A DNA stretch of 64,000 nt from NCBI RefSeq assembly GCF_009910845.1, contig NZ_SIJB01000007.1:124001-188000 (forward strand), given 5' to 3'. A model generated the notes under the pieces. That model worked only from the letters and a program-made list of their open reading frames with translations. It was not told the DNA's origin and searched no databases. Position numbers and translations under genes: made by a program. The number at the start of each line of letters is the position of its first letter. The stretch's first letter is position 1. This document shows, in pieces, positions 62,021 through 64,000 of this stretch. Source of the stretch: Chengkuizengella marina. Lineage in GTDB: Bacteria > Bacillota > Bacilli > Paenibacillales > KCTC-33759.

Positions 62021-62962
62021 TTATTTATTTTCATAACGGGAACACATTCTGCATGCAAGTTTATAAATCTCATTTCTCATTGATTCTGGTTCTATTACCT
62101 CAGCATTCGAACCTAGAGAGAAGAAGTATTGCACTGAATAATCCCATTCTGTAGCAGGACACAGATAATCAACTTCCCATTCATCTTCAGTAATATTTTT
62201 TACTAAATGTCCGATATGAGGGTCTTGCTCTGTCATTAATGCACCTTGATATGTTAATTTTGCTATGACACGTATTGAAGGTTCCATTAGATGTGTTTCT
62301 TTTACATTTTTATTAGGTAGATTAGGTAGCTTTAGATCTGTAGATTGATTCACTTCAATTTGATCTATTCGATCCACTCTAAAGGTTCGTTCTCCTTGAT
62401 GTGTATTAGAATAAGCTTCGCAATACCAAAATCCATGAGCTGTATAAATTCTTAAAGGGAAGATTTGCAACCATCGATTATGTTTTTTTGAACGGTATAG
62501 AATGTTGAGCCATTTTGATGCCGTAGTATACTCTAGTAATGGCATTAATAAGGGGGTTTTATAGTTCCGATTTGGAATTTCTACTTCTACATGATTAAGT
62601 ATTGGATCTATTTGTTGTAATGTCTCTTCAGGTAATATAGCTTTGATTTTATCAATTACTGTCCACCTTTCTTGGTTAAATGGTGTGTCAGGTATTTTTG
62701 TCATGGCTTTTAGTGCAAAGAGAATCGTTAATGCCTCTTTGGAATCGAATTGTAATGGAGATAATTGATAACCCTCCATCAGACGAAAACCACCATTTGG
62801 ACCAGTCATTGAATATAATGGAATTCCCATCTCAGAAAGTGACTGCATATCTCTTAAAATTGTTCTTTTTGATACCTCAAACTTTTCAGCCAGTGACTGA
62901 GCAGTTTCAGGTCGTTGTTGTAAAGCGATGAGAATAGCCATGATTCTATCGGTCCTTTTCAA
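62021..62962 (-). CDS. HTH/WYL-domain transcription regulator
   Basis: 313 residues from TTG 62960-62962, 8 bp after SD GGAGGTGA; the GTG at 62974 overlaps that SD. HTH: RTDRIMAILIALQQRPETAQ, KFEVSKRTILRDMQSL. WYL part: WLNILYRSKK, YTAHGFWYCEAYSN, TFRVDRIDQIEV. Resembles YobV/YafY-type regulators. It probably controls its own operon via the palindrome at 63004-63030. Confidence 0.92.
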   Translation of the reverse strand: MKRTDRIMAILIALQQRPETAQSLAEKFEVSKRTILRDMQSLSEMGIPLYSMTGPNGGFRLMEGYQLSPLQFDSKEALTILFALKAMTKIPDTPFNQERWTVIDKIKAILPEETLQQIDPILNHVEVEIPNRNYKTPLLMPLLEYTTASKWLNILYRSKKHNRWLQIFPLRIYTAHGFWYCEAYSNTHQGERTFRVDRIDQIEVNQSTDLKLPNLPNKNVKETHLMEPSIRVIAKLTYQGALMTEQDPHIGHLVKNITEDEWEVDYLCPATEWDYSVQYFFSLGSNAEVIEPESMRNEIYKLACRMCSRYENK

Positions 62963-63003
62963 GATCGTGGTCACCTCCTTTTATATAAACATCATAACAT
63001 GCT

Positions 63004-63030
63004 ATTAGTGACACTATATTTGTCACTAAT
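63004..63030 (-). promoter_or_regulatory. Palindromic operator upstream of the WYL/VOC operon
   Basis: ATTAGTGACA, 7-bp spacer, TGTCACTAAT: perfect 10-bp arms, 42 bp upstream of the WYL start. The spacer CTATATT may hold the -10. YafY/YobV-type regulators bind GTGACA-type palindromes, which supports autoregulation. Confidence 0.75.
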
Positions 63031-63254
63031 TATTAACCAGTTTTATAATTTTAATAAAAATTTACTGGAAAAATAAAGAGTCTGAATTAGATTTAGTTTT
63101 TTCCAAAATGTAAATTAATCAAATTGTGGCAGGTTAATATAAAAGAAGTTAGATGTTATAATGAAGCATATAAAAGATTGCTTGGTGTTAGAGATGAAAA
63201 GTACTGCAACTCCAAAATTTCACTTTCAAATAAATAATAGAAAGGTGAATGAAG

Positions 63255-63581
63255 TTGACTAGTCAAGGAAATTTTATTGCTTATACTTTGAGAATAATTG
63301 GGTATTTATGTTTTTGTTTAGGACTTATTTTTTGGATTATTATAGTGGTTGAAATTGGAATGCTAGAAGGAATACAAGTAATATTAGGTTTTGGGGTTTC
63401 CGGCGTAGTTTTTCTAGGTTTTTCTGAAGTAATAAATCTTTTACAAGGAATTTATAATCAGGGAGAGATTAGATTAAGAAGTATCCAAACAGAATCTACT
63501 TCTCAAAAACAAGAAAGTAAGCCAGTTTCAAAATCAGAGCACACAAACTCAGCTTATGAAACTACAAATTCAATGGTTTGA
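63255..63581 (+). CDS. Small two-helix membrane protein
   Basis: 108 residues from TTG 63255 (SD AAAGGTGA at 63241-63248); the ATG at 63249 abuts the SD. Two membrane helices (about 9-33 and 40-62) and a polar C-terminus rich in Ser, Thr and Gln (TESTSQKQESKPVSKSEHTN). No family recognised. Next gene starts 35 bp later. Confidence 0.7.
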   Translation: MTSQGNFIAYTLRIIGYLCFCLGLIFWIIIVVEIGMLEGIQVILGFGVSGVVFLGFSEVINLLQGIYNQGEIRLRSIQTESTSQKQESKPVSKSEHTNSAYETTNSMV

Positions 63582-63615
63582 CCTTCTGATGCTGTGTTTC
63601 TATAAAACAAAAGAA

Positions 63616-63756
63616 ATGAAAATTAAGGAGCTTTTAGCAACCACCAAGGAAGATTATTACATGGTTCGATTTGAGGATGGTAGTTCTGAGGTCGTTTTGT
63701 TAGATGGAGCAAATCCTAAGGTGGTTGAATCTTTTAAAGCTTCTGTTAAATACTAA
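63616..63756 (+). CDS. 47-residue small protein
   Basis: MKIKELLATTKEDYYMVRFE then DGSSEVVLLDGANPKV. A frame back to 63556 exists, but it overlaps the upstream gene. The SD is weak (AAAAGAA). Composition looks real, and it lies between two small membrane protein genes on the same strand. Confidence 0.5.
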   Translation: MKIKELLATTKEDYYMVRFEDGSSEVVLLDGANPKVVESFKASVKY

Positions 63757-63844
63757 GAGGTTATAAGAGTGGTTCCTTTCTCACGTAATAAAACTAAGAA
63801 TGGAAGTAAAAAGTAAATAGAAATCTAAATAAGGAATTGATGTT

Positions 63845-64000
63845 ATGAGCTTTAACTTTTATTTCTTTTTATTTGTATCTGGATTCGTTACATTATTAAT
63901 TGGATATATTGTTGTAAGGACATTTCTAAAAAAAGAAATTCCAGATAACCCTTACACTCCATTTGATTATATAACTGGACAATCAGATGTTGAATTTCGT
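63845..64000 (+). CDS. DUF3951-like membrane protein, 5' part
   Basis: 52 residues to the window edge, frame still open. An N-terminal helix (about 4-24) is followed by KKEIPDNPYTPFDYITGQSD, which matches DUF3951 proteins of Bacilli (NNYTPFDxITGQ). SD AAGGA about 9 bp before ATG. Function unknown. Confidence 0.75.
   Translation, partial: MSFNFYFFLFVSGFVTLLIGYIVVRTFLKKEIPDNPYTPFDYITGQSDVEFR

Overview
The window looks like chromosomal DNA of a low-GC, endospore-forming member of the Bacillales. The reasons are the AT-rich composition, strong GGAGG-type ribosome binding sites, frequent TTG/GTG starts, a CotA-like multicopper oxidase carrying a SPOCS-like domain, and homologues of YpbS (DUF2533), YqjF (DUF2071), DUF2691 and DUF3951 proteins. 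I cannot name the genus. A 170-bp palindrome-ended element at 5592-5761 resembles small repeats I associate with Paenibacillus-like genomes, but that is a weak hint. No rRNA, tRNA or CRISPR array was seen.

Layout. 1-5.3 kb: the 5' part of a FAD-linked oxidase gene, then two tandem, clearly duplicated secreted subtilases; the second lacks the oxyanion-hole Asn. 5.4-17.0 kb: an anaerobic-type cobalamin operon (cbiH60-X-J-C-D-ET-L-F-G-VOC-A) behind a cobalamin riboswitch whose aptamer and terminator are separated by a MITE-like insertion and a possible leader peptide. 17.1-20.6 kb: nrdIEF behind two NrdR boxes. 21-29 kb: small conserved proteins, a leaderless parallel beta-helix protein with 23-residue repeats, the convergent oxidase with its extra C-terminal domain, a decayed serine recombinase and an unknown secreted protein. 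29.5-33.9 kb: an AadK-like adenylyltransferase, a frameshifted GNAT gene, an AadA-like nucleotidyltransferase, and an SDR/TetR pair that shares a palindromic operator. 34.7-37.6 kb: a GABA aminotransferase plus aldehyde dehydrogenase operon. 37.8-43.4 kb: assorted small genes mixed with broken ones. 43.7-50.7 kb: a reductive pyrimidine catabolism operon (ureidopropionase, PreT, PreA, dihydropyrimidinase, NCS1 permease, small protein). 50.9-52.6 kb: a WYL regulator with a GyrI-like protein. 52.6-54.1 kb: a decayed island with an IS3-type OrfA relic and an orphan cre-like site. 54.1-58.1 kb: a secreted PI-PLC-like enzyme, a secreted LNS2/lipin-like HAD protein, and an omega-type aminotransferase whose SD and start lie in a 12-bp inverted repeat. 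58.3-64 kb: an AraC-GyrI regulator, YpbS, a lipoprotein, a VOC/WYL pair with its own palindrome, and small membrane proteins.

How the genes fit together. The cbi operon would take sirohydrochlorin to cobyrinic acid a,c-diamide under B12 control; adenosylation, later amidation and nucleotide-loop genes must be elsewhere. The pyd operon would convert uracil or thymine to beta-alanine or beta-aminoisobutyrate, and the class III aminotransferases and aldehyde dehydrogenase nearby could carry these on. The best candidates for something undescribed are the PI-PLC/LNS2 secreted pair, the oxidase-SPOCS fusion beside the beta-helix protein, and the interrupted B12 leader. Broken genes and relics are frequent from 27.8 to 42.4 kb and at 52.6-54.1 kb, which marks these as plastic stretches.
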